Assembly: GCF_903893715.1 (NCBI RefSeq)
Contig: NZ_CAITNG010000074.1
Coordinates: forward strand, 1 to 32,071
Direction of reading: 5' to 3'
DNA: 32,071 bases
DNA from: an uncultured Mucilaginibacter sp.
Lineage (GTDB): Bacteria > Bacteroidota > Bacteroidia > Sphingobacteriales > Sphingobacteriaceae
Below are positions 1 to 8,316 of this stretch, in pieces. The position numbers and the translations under genes were made by a program. The notes beneath the pieces are model-generated. The model ran no database searches, was not told the DNA's origin, and was given only the letters and a program-made list of their open reading frames with translations. Numbering within the stretch: position 1 is the first letter of the stretch; every line of letters begins with the position of its first letter.

Positions 1-325
1 TGCTTAAATCTACAATGACCGGCTGTGTCCCTATTGTACCATCACATTTCTTGTAATCAAATTTAAATTGAAGCGAAGCGTGCCTGGTATGATAAACCTT
101 TATTTTATAATATGACTCGCCGGCTAACATACCCACAAAATTTTTATCTGTCCGGCATTTTGATAATGAGAAAGCTATATAAACATTGCTCAAAGGGTCG
201 GGCGGACCCGAATTTCAGAAATTATAATATACACCATAAGGGGCCTTTAGGTTTTGTCGTTGTTGCCCGAAGCCACATTGGCATAAAACCAATAGGGAAA
301 ATAAAATTAGGGGTACCTTTTTCAT
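1..325 (-). pseudogene. exported protein of unknown function, interrupted by in-frame TGA, runs off left edge
   Basis: Reading the minus strand from the ATG at 325-323 gives a clear signal peptide or lipoprotein-like leader (MKKVPLILFSLLVLCQCGFG, then QQ). The same frame continues through ...GVYYNF to a TGA at 217-215. It then stays open for more than 70 codons to the window edge, with protein-like composition (NSGPPDPLSNVYIAF, later GMLAGESYYKIKVY and FDYKKCDGTIGTQP). A well-formed Bacteroidota promoter lies just upstream (344-373), which supports a real transcribed gene. No frame change is needed to join the halves, so a single base substitution (for example TGG or CGA to TGA) explains the break; a sequencing error is the alternative. 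It lies in tandem with the exported protein at 407-892. I do not recognise the family. An open frame on the opposite strand here (112-339) looks like a shadow. Confidence 0.6.
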
Positions 326-343
326 GTGTAATACTTTAATAAT

Positions 344-373
344 CAAATATAAATATTTACACAAAAATGCAAA
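344..373 (-). promoter_or_regulatory. Bacteroidota-type promoter (-33 TTTG, 18-base spacer, -7 TATATTTG)
   Basis: On the minus strand TTTG (373-370) is followed after exactly 18 bases by TATATTTG (351-344), matching the Bacteroidota consensus TTTG-N17-19-TAnnTTTG. Transcription would begin about a dozen bases before the ATG at 325. Confidence 0.65.
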
Positions 374-406
374 TACAGCAAAAGAACAGTCCAAACAAGC
401 CCTGTG

Positions 407-892
407 CTATTCATATAGCATTCCGGTTACGTAAGCCAGATAAGGGCGCGCAACCCCATTTGGTACTAATTGTAATATTTGCGTATCATCAATTACAATT
501 TCAACTTCATTGTCATAGTCTTTTAAAGGGAATACAAATTTTATAGGCAAATCTTTGTAGGTGTGCTTATTACTGGCATCGACAAACTTATTCAGTTCGA
601 TAGCACCTTTAGATTGGAATAAAACTGCGTTCCCCAAAGGGCCCCATACCCATATCCCATTAAGTGCCACACCATCTTTCACCCCATCGTCATCATGCCC
701 ATTCGCCGCAGGAATCCATATAATGTGGTCAATAACGATTTTTTGACCCTTTTTAGGTTGAATATATGTTTCTGTTGTATCATCGGGCTTTTCAGAATGA
801 TGGAGTACAACCGCATAGGGTTTTCCTTGGGCATAAGTCTTTTCATACGCTCCAATCAACAAAGCAAACAGTAGGATTGTGATTTGTTTCAT
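407..892 (-). CDS. small exported protein of unknown function
   Basis: The reading frame is open from 901, but that codon is GTG. The ATG at 892 is preferred because it puts a compact signal peptide first (MKQITILLFALLIGAYEKTYAQ), giving 161 residues. The mature part begins GKPYAVVLHHSEKPDD and is rich in charged residues and in beta-strand-like stretches (GIWVWGPLGNAVLFQSKG, EVEIVIDDTQILQLV). No cysteines follow the leader and no catalytic motif is evident. The gene lies about 80 bases upstream of the interrupted exported protein at 1-325, in the same direction, and may share a function with it. I do not recognise the family; the export prediction is confident, the role is unknown. Confidence 0.7.
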   Translation of the reverse strand: MKQITILLFALLIGAYEKTYAQGKPYAVVLHHSEKPDDTTETYIQPKKGQKIVIDHIIWIPAANGHDDDGVKDGVALNGIWVWGPLGNAVLFQSKGAIELNKFVDASNKHTYKDLPIKFVFPLKDYDNEVEIVIDDTQILQLVPNGVARPYLAYVTGMLYE

Positions 893-946
893 TGTTTTCA
901 CTTTTAGTTGTTTAAAAAATGGACGCTTATTTTAAGTATAACTTAT

Positions 947-954
947 CAAAAATA
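947..954 (-). promoter_or_regulatory. possible -7 box for the exported protein at 407-892
   Basis: Minus-strand TATTTTTG fits TAnnTTTG and lies about 55 bases before the ATG at 892. No good -33 TTTG is visible at the expected spacing, so this is tentative. Confidence 0.3.
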
Positions 955-991
955 ACTTAACCCAATATTTTTAAAAATACCCATTTATAGG

Positions 992-999
992 TATATTTG
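992..999 (+). promoter_or_regulatory. possible -7 box for the PAS-LuxR regulator
   Basis: TATATTTG matches the TAnnTTTG consensus and lies 24 bases before the ATG at 1024. A T-run at 967-972 sits about 19 bases upstream where the -33 TTTG would be expected, but lacks the G. Confidence 0.4.
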
Positions 1000-1023
1000 T
1001 TTAACTACCAATACCCTGATTAA

Positions 1024-1792
1024 ATGGAACTACCTATAATAAGTAACGAGGCAAGCAAAATATGGAAGCGTTTTGCCAGCGAATCGGCGCCCAACATGCT
1101 ACAGTTGGAGCTCGAATTGTATAAAAAACTCTTGAATTTCTTCCAGGTAGGCGATTACTACTATTACATTTTCAATTTTAAAAAACTTGATTTTGACTAT
1201 GTCAGCGAAAATGTGTTCCCGATGCTTGGATACCAACCCGATGAATTAACGGTAGCCAGGTATATGGAATATGTTCATCCGGATGATATTGAGTGGCTGA
1301 TCAGTTTCGAAAGTAAAACCGCGAGTTTTTTGGCCGGGCTGCCCGTAGATAAAGTAATGAAGTATAAAAACAGGTACGATTACCGTTTCAGGAAAAAAAA
1401 ATGGTGATTATATCAGGGTATTGCACCAAGCAGTTATCATGCATGTAGATGAACAAGGCGGTTTTGTACGCACCTTAGGTATCATTACCGACATTACCCA
1501 TTTGAAACAGGAAGGTAAACCTACCATGTCGCTTATAGGTATGGATGGGGAACCATCATATTTAAATGTCGACGTTAACAATATTTTCGTCAGCAGCAAC
1601 GAAGTACTGACCAACCGCGAAAAACAAATACTCGCGTTGCTAAGCCAAGGCAAACTAAGCAAACAAATAGGCGATATACTGAATATAAGCAAGCAAACTG
1701 TCGATACCCATCGCAAGAACATGCTTCGCAAAACAAACACGGCAAATACAGCTGGATTGATCAATAAAGCCGTGAGGGAAGGCCTGATATAA
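1024..1792 (+). pseudogene. PAS-domain LuxR-family transcriptional regulator, split by a one-base shift in an A9 run
   Basis: The first part (1024-1407) has a PAS-like sensor region: FDYVSENVFPMLGYQPDEL, then EYVHPDDIEWLI. It ends ...YRFRKKKW and a TGA. The second part continues one frame over: NGDYIRVLHQAVIMHVDEQG (the end of a PAS fold), ITDITHLKQ, then a LuxR-type helix-turn-helix with LTNREKQILALLSQGKLSKQ and ISKQTVDTHRKNMLRK. The shift falls in nine consecutive A bases at 1393-1401. Eight A bases would give one uninterrupted 256-residue protein (...RFRKKNGDYIRV...). Both halves are well conserved, so the break is recent, or is bypassed by slippage, or is a read error. Intact relatives bind DNA through the C-terminal domain and sense an unknown signal through PAS. 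Nothing here identifies its target. Confidence 0.8.
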
Positions 1793-1847
1793 GCTGCCGC
1801 AGCCCCGCCCTTTCCCCATTCGCCCCCAAATCCCTACTTTTGAAACC

Positions 1848-2903
1848 ATGTTTCAACAAATCCTCCATTCCTTCAACCTTCCCGGCGATGGTTGGCATAT
1901 CCAACCTTTCGGTTCGGGCCTCATCAACCACACCTGGAAAGTAAGCGGGGCAGGAGCGGAGGCTTATATCCTGCAGCGCATCAATACCGGGGTATTTAAA
2001 AACCCGGGGCATATTGCGGCTAACCTGCTGCTCGTCCAAAACTATTTAGAACAACACACGCCCGGATACCTTTTCGTAGCGCCCATCCCCGCCAAAAACG
2101 GTGAAGGTTTGGTTATCCACGACGGCCATTATTACCGCCTCACACCCTTTATCCAAAACTCGCACACCGTTAATGTTTTGACCGACAGCCACCAGGCCTG
2201 CGAGGCCGCCAAACAATTCGGCCAGTTTACCCGCCTGCTCAATGGTTTTAACGCGGCCCAACTGCAATACACCATACCCGATTTCCACAACCTAACCCTG
2301 CGCGTAGCGCAATTTGAAAAAGCTTTAGCTTCCGCCGACCCCATCCGCCTCCGCAAAGCCGCCGAAACGATAAAAGAAGCCCAAAGCCATACCGCCATCG
2401 CCGAAACCTTTAGCCAACTCGCACAAAACAAACAAATGCCGCTCCGCGTCATCCACCACGATACCAAAATAAACAACGTGCTGTTTGATGCTACCGGCAA
2501 AGGCCTCTGCGTCATCGACCTCGACACGGTAATGCCCGGCTTCTATAGCAGCGACGTCGGCGACATGATGCGCACCTACCTGTCGCCAGCCAGCGAAGAA
2601 GAGCAGGATTTCAGCAAGATAACCGTCCGCGAAGAGTACTTCTCCGCCCTCCACCGGGGCTATATGCAACAAATGGGCGAGGTGCTAAGCCCTTTCGAAA
2701 AAAGCCTGTTCGTTTATTCCGGCAAGTTCATCATCTACATGCAGGCCCTCCGTTTCCTCAGCGACTACCTCAACAACGATACCTACTACGGCGCCAAATA
2801 CGAAGGGCATAACCTCATGCGCGCTCAAAACCAGCTCATGCTCCTCGCCAAATACATTGCTTGCGAAGATAAATTTGAGCAAATAGTGCGCGATTTTAAA
2901 TAA
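1848..2903 (+). CDS. phosphotransferase of the aminoglycoside-phosphotransferase fold, resembling N-acetylhexosamine 1-kinase
   Basis: The 351-residue protein has a kinase-like fold. The N-terminus has the glycine-containing nucleotide loop and QR(I/M)N element (SGLINHTWKV, LQRINTGVFKNP). The catalytic loop is HHDTKINNVLFD at about residues 202-213, with the general-base Asp, and the metal-binding segment is VIDLDTVMPGF at about 221-231. These two segments closely resemble what I remember of NahK (N-acetylhexosamine 1-kinase), which makes sugar 1-phosphates from GlcNAc/GalNAc, rather than of antibiotic kinases. There is no signal peptide, so it acts in the cytoplasm. The gene lies 51 bases upstream of a large exported glycoside-hydrolase-like protein in the same direction, consistent with a hydrolase releasing an amino sugar that this kinase activates. 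The substrate is inferred, not proven. Confidence 0.75.
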   Translation: MFQQILHSFNLPGDGWHIQPFGSGLINHTWKVSGAGAEAYILQRINTGVFKNPGHIAANLLLVQNYLEQHTPGYLFVAPIPAKNGEGLVIHDGHYYRLTPFIQNSHTVNVLTDSHQACEAAKQFGQFTRLLNGFNAAQLQYTIPDFHNLTLRVAQFEKALASADPIRLRKAAETIKEAQSHTAIAETFSQLAQNKQMPLRVIHHDTKINNVLFDATGKGLCVIDLDTVMPGFYSSDVGDMMRTYLSPASEEEQDFSKITVREEYFSALHRGYMQQMGEVLSPFEKSLFVYSGKFIIYMQALRFLSDYLNNDTYYGAKYEGHNLMRAQNQLMLLAKYIACEDKFEQIVRDFK

Positions 2904-2954
2904 GCCTGTTAAATTTACGCTTTGCTTATCGCGAACACACCGAAACCAGCTAAT

Positions 2955-5954
2955 ATGTCGAAGATATCCTCCCGCAAACTGCCCTTAACGCTAATTATTC
3001 TATTTTTTGCAAGCCTCACCGCTCATGCCCAGTTCCTCAAATATGTTAACGGCAATAACTCCTGGAACCCCGATTCGCTCGGCAACCACCGCGCCGTGGT
3101 CAATGTAACCACCGTAGGCCCCGTTTGCGAAACCTTTATCTTCTGGCGTCGCCACGATGACCCGACCAACAAATCCGTCATCGTGGTGGATGCCAAAACC
3201 AACAAACGCATCTTCAACGTCAAAACCGAAAACATCTCCCGCGAAGGTGGTACCGTATATTTCCAGCCCACATCGGGCCCGGGCAAATATTATATCTATT
3301 ACATGCCCTACAAGGTTACCGCACGCTCCAATTACCCCAACGCGGTGTACTACCAAATGCAAAACACTGCCGATGCCGCCTGGCTCGAGCAAACCAACCA
3401 TGCCGATAACGCCAACGTCCTCTACCTCGAATCGGTTAACGCCATGAACAGTTTTTACCCCATGGAGGTCATTGCCACCAAAGCCGAGGTGGCCCGTATG
3501 CTACACCTCAACCCGGGCAAAGATTATTTCGTTTTCACCGAAGACCGCGCTTACCCCATCAAAATGCCGCACGACCTGCCCGCGCACTGGGTTCCGCAAG
3601 GACCCTTCAACAAATTCACAGGCACAGCCCTCAAAGGCGAAAACTACAGCTACCAACTCGGCATCTATCCCGTTACCACCGACCTTAAAAACATCAGCCT
3701 TACCTTCAGCGATTTAAAAGACGCCGCCGGCCACCGCATCCCGGCAACGGTAATGAGCTGCCTCAACACCAACGGCACCAAATACGATGGCACGCCGCTC
3801 ACAAATACCGTCAACGTCAGCAAAGGCGATGTGCAGGCCCTCTGGTGCCTCGTAAACATCCCAGCCAAGGCCATTGCGGGCGCGTATAAAGGCACGGTAA
3901 CCGTCAAGGCCGACAATGCCCCGGCCACAACCATCGGCATCGGCATTACCATCCAAAACAAGCAAGCCATCAACAGCGGCGTTAACGACCCGCAAAAGCA
4001 AACGCGCCTCACCTGGCTCAATTCCACCCTCGCGCAGCAAAACGACGTGATAAAGCCCTACACACCTTTACAGGTAGACGCACAAACCATCAGCCTTTTA
4101 GGCCGTAAAGTGATACTGAACAATACCGGTTTCCCGGAACAAATTCAAACCTTCTTTACCCCCGAAATGACGGAAACCACCACCACACCCAAAAACATCC
4201 TCGGCGAAAACATCCATTTCCACATCGTTAATGCCACGACACACAAGGATATCGCCCTTAAAAGCCAGGGCGTAACCTTTACCCAAAAAGACCCAGGCAC
4301 GGTAAAATGGCAAGCCTCCAACACATCCGACCTGCTCAAAATGGACGTCAACGGCTCCATCGAGTTCGATGGTTATATGAACTATACCGTAAAACTCACC
4401 GCCCTTGCCGATGTTGACCTCGACGATACCAAATTCCATATCCCTTTCGATAAAGCATCGGCCAAATACCTCATGGGCCTTGGCCAAAAAGGCGGCCTGC
4501 GCCCCGACACCGTAAAATGGCACTGGGACGTCGCCACCAAAAACCAGGACGGCGCCTGGATAGGCGAGGTAAACGCCGGTCTGCAATACTCCTTGCGGGA
4601 TGAGAACTACGTTCGCCCCCTCAACACCAATTTTTACCTGCAAAAACCGCTGGTGCTGCCTACCTCATGGGGCAACGGGGGCAAGGGCGGCATGCTCATC
4701 ACCATAAAAGGCAAAACCATGCTGGCCGAGTGCTATACCGGCCCCCGCAGCATGAAAAAGGGCGACGAGCTGTACTACAACTTTACCCTGCTCATCACGC
4801 CCTTCCACACCATCAATACCGATTTTCAATGGGCTACGCGCTTTTACCACAAATACAACAAGCTCGATACCATTAAGGCCACAGGCGCAACGGTGGTCAA
4901 CATACACCATGCCACGCCCATCAACCCCTATATCAATTACCCCTTCATCGCCCACGATGCCATGAAAAGCTATATCGATTCGGCCCACCGTTTGGGATTG
5001 AAGGTAAAGATATACAATACCGTGCGCGAACTTTCCAACAGCGCTTACGAAACCTTCCCCATGCGTAGTTTAGGGCACGAAATTTACTCCACCGGCAAGG
5101 GTGGGGGCTATTCATGGCTGCAGGAGCATCTGGGCAGCGACTACATTGCCGCCTGGTATGTACCCGAAATTAAGGATGCCGCCATTGTAAACAGTGGCAT
5201 GAGCCGCTGGCATAATTACTATGTAGAAGGCATGAACTGGCTGGTACAAAACCTAGGCATCGACGGTATCTATCTGGATGACGTGGCTTTCGACCGCATC
5301 ACCATGAAACGCGTAAAACGGGTGCTCACCCAAAACGGCCACCCCGGCATCATCGACCTGCACTCGGCCAACCAATACAACAAAAACGATGGCTTTAACA
5401 ACAGCGCCAACCTGTATATGGAACATTTTCCATACCTCAGCCGCCTGTGGTTTGGCGAATATTTTGATTACGAAAACAACAGCCCCGATTTCTTCCTCAC
5501 CGAAGTATCGGGCATCCCCTTTGGCCTAATGGGCGAAATGCTGCAGGGCGGCGGCAACCCCTGGCGGGGGATGGTGTTCGGCATGACCAACCGCATGCCC
5601 TGGAGCGACAATGCCGACCCGCGCCCCATCTGGAAAGCCTGGGACTACTTCGGCATGACCGGCACCAAAATGATAGGCTATTGGGTAGATGCCAACCCCG
5701 TAAAAACCAACAACCCGCAGGTATTGGCCACCGTATACAAAAAACAAGGCAAAGCCCTCATCGCCATAGCAAGCTGGGCACCCGCCGATACCAATATCAA
5801 GCTCACCATCAACTGGCAGGCCTTAGGCATCAACCCCAACACCGCCCGTATCACCGCCCCCGGCATCCGTAACTTTCAACCGGTTCAAACTTTTGGCTTG
5901 AACGATGAAATACCCGTACTAAAAGGGAAGGGGTGGATGTTGGTGGTGGAGTAG
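2955..5954 (+). CDS. large exported glycoside-hydrolase-like protein (DUF6067/GH123-related)
   Basis: The frame is open from an ATG at 2922, but the ATG at 2955 is preferred because it begins a good signal peptide (MSKISSRKLPLTLIILFF...TAHAQ), giving 999 residues. The first ~350 residues look like beta-rich accessory domains. The C-terminal ~400 residues look like a TIM-barrel hydrolase: NIHHATPINPYINYPF, GIDGIYLDDVAFDR at about 768-781 and GIIDLHSANQYN at about 797-808, with LTEVSGIPFGLMGEML further on. The acidic YLDD and the DLH segment are candidate active-site regions. The architecture recalls Bacteroidota proteins annotated as DUF6067 or GH123-like, whose characterised relatives act on N-acetylgalactosaminides; I could not verify family membership by alignment. 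Residues before the TAG read GKGWMLVVE, a typical C-terminal beta-domain end. It probably works in the periplasm or at the cell surface. Confidence 0.75.
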   Translation: MSKISSRKLPLTLIILFFASLTAHAQFLKYVNGNNSWNPDSLGNHRAVVNVTTVGPVCETFIFWRRHDDPTNKSVIVVDAKTNKRIFNVKTENISREGGTVYFQPTSGPGKYYIYYMPYKVTARSNYPNAVYYQMQNTADAAWLEQTNHADNANVLYLESVNAMNSFYPMEVIATKAEVARMLHLNPGKDYFVFTEDRAYPIKMPHDLPAHWVPQGPFNKFTGTALKGENYSYQLGIYPVTTDLKNISLTFSDLKDAAGHRIPATVMSCLNTNGTKYDGTPLTNTVNVSKGDVQALWCLVNIPAKAIAGAYKGTVTVKADNAPATTIGIGITIQNKQAINSGVNDPQKQTRLTWLNSTLAQQNDVIKPYTPLQVDAQTISLLGRKVILNNTGFPEQIQTFFTPEMTETTTTPKNILGENIHFHIVNATTHKDIALKSQGVTFTQKDPGTVKWQASNTSDLLKMDVNGSIEFDGYMNYTVKLTALADVDLDDTKFHIPFDKASAKYLMGLGQKGGLRPDTVKWHWDVATKNQDGAWIGEVNAGLQYSLRDENYVRPLNTNFYLQKPLVLPTSWGNGGKGGMLITIKGKTMLAECYTGPRSMKKGDELYYNFTLLITPFHTINTDFQWATRFYHKYNKLDTIKATGATVVNIHHATPINPYINYPFIAHDAMKSYIDSAHRLGLKVKIYNTVRELSNSAYETFPMRSLGHEIYSTGKGGGYSWLQEHLGSDYIAAWYVPEIKDAAIVNSGMSRWHNYYVEGMNWLVQNLGIDGIYLDDVAFDRITMKRVKRVLTQNGHPGIIDLHSANQYNKNDGFNNSANLYMEHFPYLSRLWFGEYFDYENNSPDFFLTEVSGIPFGLMGEMLQGGGNPWRGMVFGMTNRMPWSDNADPRPIWKAWDYFGMTGTKMIGYWVDANPVKTNNPQVLATVYKKQGKALIAIASWAPADTNIKLTINWQALGINPNTARITAPGIRNFQPVQTFGLNDEIPVLKGKGWMLVVE

Positions 5955-6017
5955 GGGGCGAGTTGAAAGTTTGCAACACTTTAAGACGAGCCCTACTTTA
6001 AATCAAAAACCTAAGAA

Positions 6018-6971
6018 ATGACAAAAGAAGAATTAAGAACGGAGTATACACGATTAAGTTTCCCGGAAACGATAAAAGATATTAATGATTTAATGGATAT
6101 TTATTTAGAGTATCTATTCTTAGTTATGATGAATCATGAAAATGATAAAGTTAAAACTTTAGCGGAACGTGATGCCAAAATGATAAATCAAATGATGTTT
6201 ACTAAAACTGCTCATCTTAAAGAAGTTATCAAGGGAGTAGAATATACGTCAAAAGAGGATATGAAATTAAATAAGATTATTGACCCAACAATAGTAGCTG
6301 TATTAACTCGAAATATTTTTGAAACTGTAGCTATGTTCAATATTGTTAATGTTCAACCTCAAAATGACGATGAAAAATTAATATTATACAACCTATGGGC
6401 AATTGCAGGGTTAAAATACAGGCAAAGTTTTGTTGATGATACATCGATAGAAGAGAATAAGCAAAAGGCAAAAGATGAATATAATCAAATAATGGAGTAT
6501 ACTCGTCAAATTGAACAAACAAATTTATACCAAAATTTATCCGTCAAAAATCAACATAAAATCAAAACTCAAATTAAAGATAAAGATTATAAGATTAAAT
6601 TTTCCGAAGACAAAATTGATTTCTTAGGTTGGCCAACTGCGATGCAACTTACTGGAGTAAAAGAAAAAATAATGGGCAAATTGTATACATATTTTTCATT
6701 GTACGCCCATCCATCAAACGTTTCTGTTTTTCAATTTGCAGGCCTTTTTCAAAGCGGTAAAGAGGATTATATCACAATGACATTATTTAATTCGAGATAC
6801 ATTTTCATATTGTTAAGCATTTTTATTGCCGACTATATTAAGGTATTCCCTAATTCGTTGATGGTTTTTAACAAACTACCTATTGTTCACCAAATTGTGA
6901 TTAACTCGATAAATACGATGGCGCGTAATGAAAGCTATTCAATTAATGACTCTGTCAAAAATTTGATATAA
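6018..6971 (+). CDS. AT-rich gene of unknown function (possible DUF5677-like)
   Basis: The gene encodes a 317-residue, lysine- and asparagine-rich protein without a signal peptide. Base composition is very different from its neighbours: positions 6061-6120 contain 15 G+C of 60, whereas 2521-2580 contain 36 of 60. The protein is mostly predicted helix. The C-terminal half has LYTYFSLYAHPSNVSVFQF followed by a hydrophobic stretch (FILLSIFIADYIKVFP). The tyrosine/histidine/proline pattern recalls DUF5677-type proteins, but this is only a resemblance. It is convergent with the DUF2971 gene at 7042-8196, with which it forms an AT-rich block between GC-richer genes, suggesting joint acquisition. 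Such genes are frequent in accessory or defence islands; no function can be assigned. Confidence 0.7.
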   Translation: MTKEELRTEYTRLSFPETIKDINDLMDIYLEYLFLVMMNHENDKVKTLAERDAKMINQMMFTKTAHLKEVIKGVEYTSKEDMKLNKIIDPTIVAVLTRNIFETVAMFNIVNVQPQNDDEKLILYNLWAIAGLKYRQSFVDDTSIEENKQKAKDEYNQIMEYTRQIEQTNLYQNLSVKNQHKIKTQIKDKDYKIKFSEDKIDFLGWPTAMQLTGVKEKIMGKLYTYFSLYAHPSNVSVFQFAGLFQSGKEDYITMTLFNSRYIFILLSIFIADYIKVFPNSLMVFNKLPIVHQIVINSINTMARNESYSINDSVKNLI

Positions 6972-7041
6972 ATTTGAATATTTTCGCTCACGGGACGAAG
7001 TTACTTTTGCGCTAAAGTTCGCCCAAAGTAAATTTTGGATT

Positions 7042-8196
7042 TTATTCAACTTTAACCCATTTGCTGCTACTATTTTCCACTTCGTGTCCTACTCCATCTT
7101 TCCATTCTGAGTATAATCTTTCAAAGTTCTCATCTTCCAAAGGAATTGCTTTGTAACTCAAAATGTTTAAGGGTTCGATTTCTACTTTGCGTTGATTAGG
7201 AGAAAGTTTTGCTTCAAACTCAAGAAACCAGAACATAATTCTTTTATAATTAGCAACTCTATCGATATAATTTTTGCGTTCTTTCAAAATCTCTCTAATC
7301 CTATTTTTATCTTCAACAGTCATTCTTGCCCCATAAATAATACCGACAAGTTGTGAGGGTTCATAATGAAATAGACGTTCTTGTTTTGTGTATTCTATAT
7401 GTTCGCCAAAAAGCCAAGACGGAGGAGGGGGCAGAATTAATCTGGATTCATTTTCATAAAACCAACTTTGTCCTTTTTGTAAATAGTGACTCTCTTGTTC
7501 TGCCACTAGTTTTAACCGTTCTTCTTCACTAATTACATCGGCTGAAACGTAAGCTGGCATGTGAGAGAAAGCGTCTAAGAACTCAACATCTGCTTTGTAA
7601 TCGATATTGCCGAATTTAAAACTTTCAGGTAAGCCAAAGCTCATTTCATTTGCTATACCATTTTGCGTTTGTCGTCTGATAGAATCTTTTTTGTAGTTTG
7701 GAGATAAATTTAGTGCGCCGTCTATCGACTTAAAAACGAGACAAAACCCTTTGTGCTTATCAGCATAATGTGACCACATCAAAGGCTCATCGTTTGTGCC
7801 AGAAAATGATACGAAATACCGTGTTGAAGGTAAATAGACTTTTAAGAGTTCTTGAATGATTTTTGCGAGATAACCTACTATAAGTTTTGTATTTGCATCA
7901 CTCGTCGAAAATTCAATAAAAAAGTCCTTTTTTGTGGCTTCATCAAAAGACAATGGGCACTGTTTGCAAATATGGTCTGAAAGTTGGTTCAACAATTGCG
8001 GTGGTACTAAGAATTTAATCCGCTGACTTGCAAGTTCAATTACCTTAGTCCATTTCTCTTTGTTTGCTCCAAAAACATAAAAAGTTTTGCTATCAAACGG
8101 GTCATTACACTCTTCGGGAGAAGAAAAAAACATTTCACTATACATCAACTCTTTTAACGCCATTTCTGAATATGGACGATACCTAAAATAATGCAT
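7042..8196 (-). CDS. DUF2971 domain protein
   Basis: The 384-residue protein has the features of the DUF2971 family: an N-terminal HYFRYRP...LKELMYSEMFFSSPEECNDP (the substrate-unknown F/NDPFDS motif) and a central SFSGTNDEPLMWSHYADKHKGFCLVF. A later segment LVGIIYGARMTVEDKNRIRE resembles the family's C-terminal region. No biochemical role is established; members are commonly found in accessory regions of bacterial genomes, sometimes near phage-defence genes. The gene is AT-rich like its convergent neighbour at 6018-6971. A -7-like box (8220-8227) lies 24 bases before the start codon. No membrane segments or signal peptide are visible, so it is probably cytoplasmic. Confidence 0.8.
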   Translation of the reverse strand: MHYFRYRPYSEMALKELMYSEMFFSSPEECNDPFDSKTFYVFGANKEKWTKVIELASQRIKFLVPPQLLNQLSDHICKQCPLSFDEATKKDFFIEFSTSDANTKLIVGYLAKIIQELLKVYLPSTRYFVSFSGTNDEPLMWSHYADKHKGFCLVFKSIDGALNLSPNYKKDSIRRQTQNGIANEMSFGLPESFKFGNIDYKADVEFLDAFSHMPAYVSADVISEEERLKLVAEQESHYLQKGQSWFYENESRLILPPPPSWLFGEHIEYTKQERLFHYEPSQLVGIIYGARMTVEDKNRIREILKERKNYIDRVANYKRIMFWFLEFEAKLSPNQRKVEIEPLNILSYKAIPLEDENFERLYSEWKDGVGHEVENSSSKWVKVE

Positions 8197-8219
8197 ATTT
8201 TAATTTATAAGTATAGTTC

Positions 8220-8227
8220 AAATTTAT
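8220..8227 (-). promoter_or_regulatory. possible -7 box for the DUF2971 gene
   Basis: Minus-strand TAAATTTG matches TAnnTTTG, 24 bases before the start codon at 8196. No convincing -33 element. Confidence 0.35.
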
Positions 8228-8316
8228 TAAAATTATCTTTCGATGACTAACGCGCGCTGCCCGATTTTCCAAACTTCAGACGAAATGCCTATTTCTCCGA
8301 CTACAGCAACCCACCA

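Noticed and set aside
215..217. TGA read as selenocysteine or otherwise recoded
   Set aside because: No stem-loop typical of a selenocysteine signal is evident just behind it, and exported proteins of this sort are not known selenoproteins; a nonsense mutation or error is simpler.
112..339. 75-codon plus-strand open frame at the left end
   Set aside because: Antisense to the exported-protein gene that has its own promoter and leader; no protein-family features.
1848..2903. Aminoglycoside resistance kinase
   Set aside because: Although the fold is that of APH enzymes, the catalytic and metal-binding segments resemble sugar 1-kinases and the neighbour is a glycoside hydrolase.
4098..4643. 181-codon minus-strand open frame
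   Set aside because: Entirely antisense to the glycoside-hydrolase-like gene; a by-product of its GC-rich codons.
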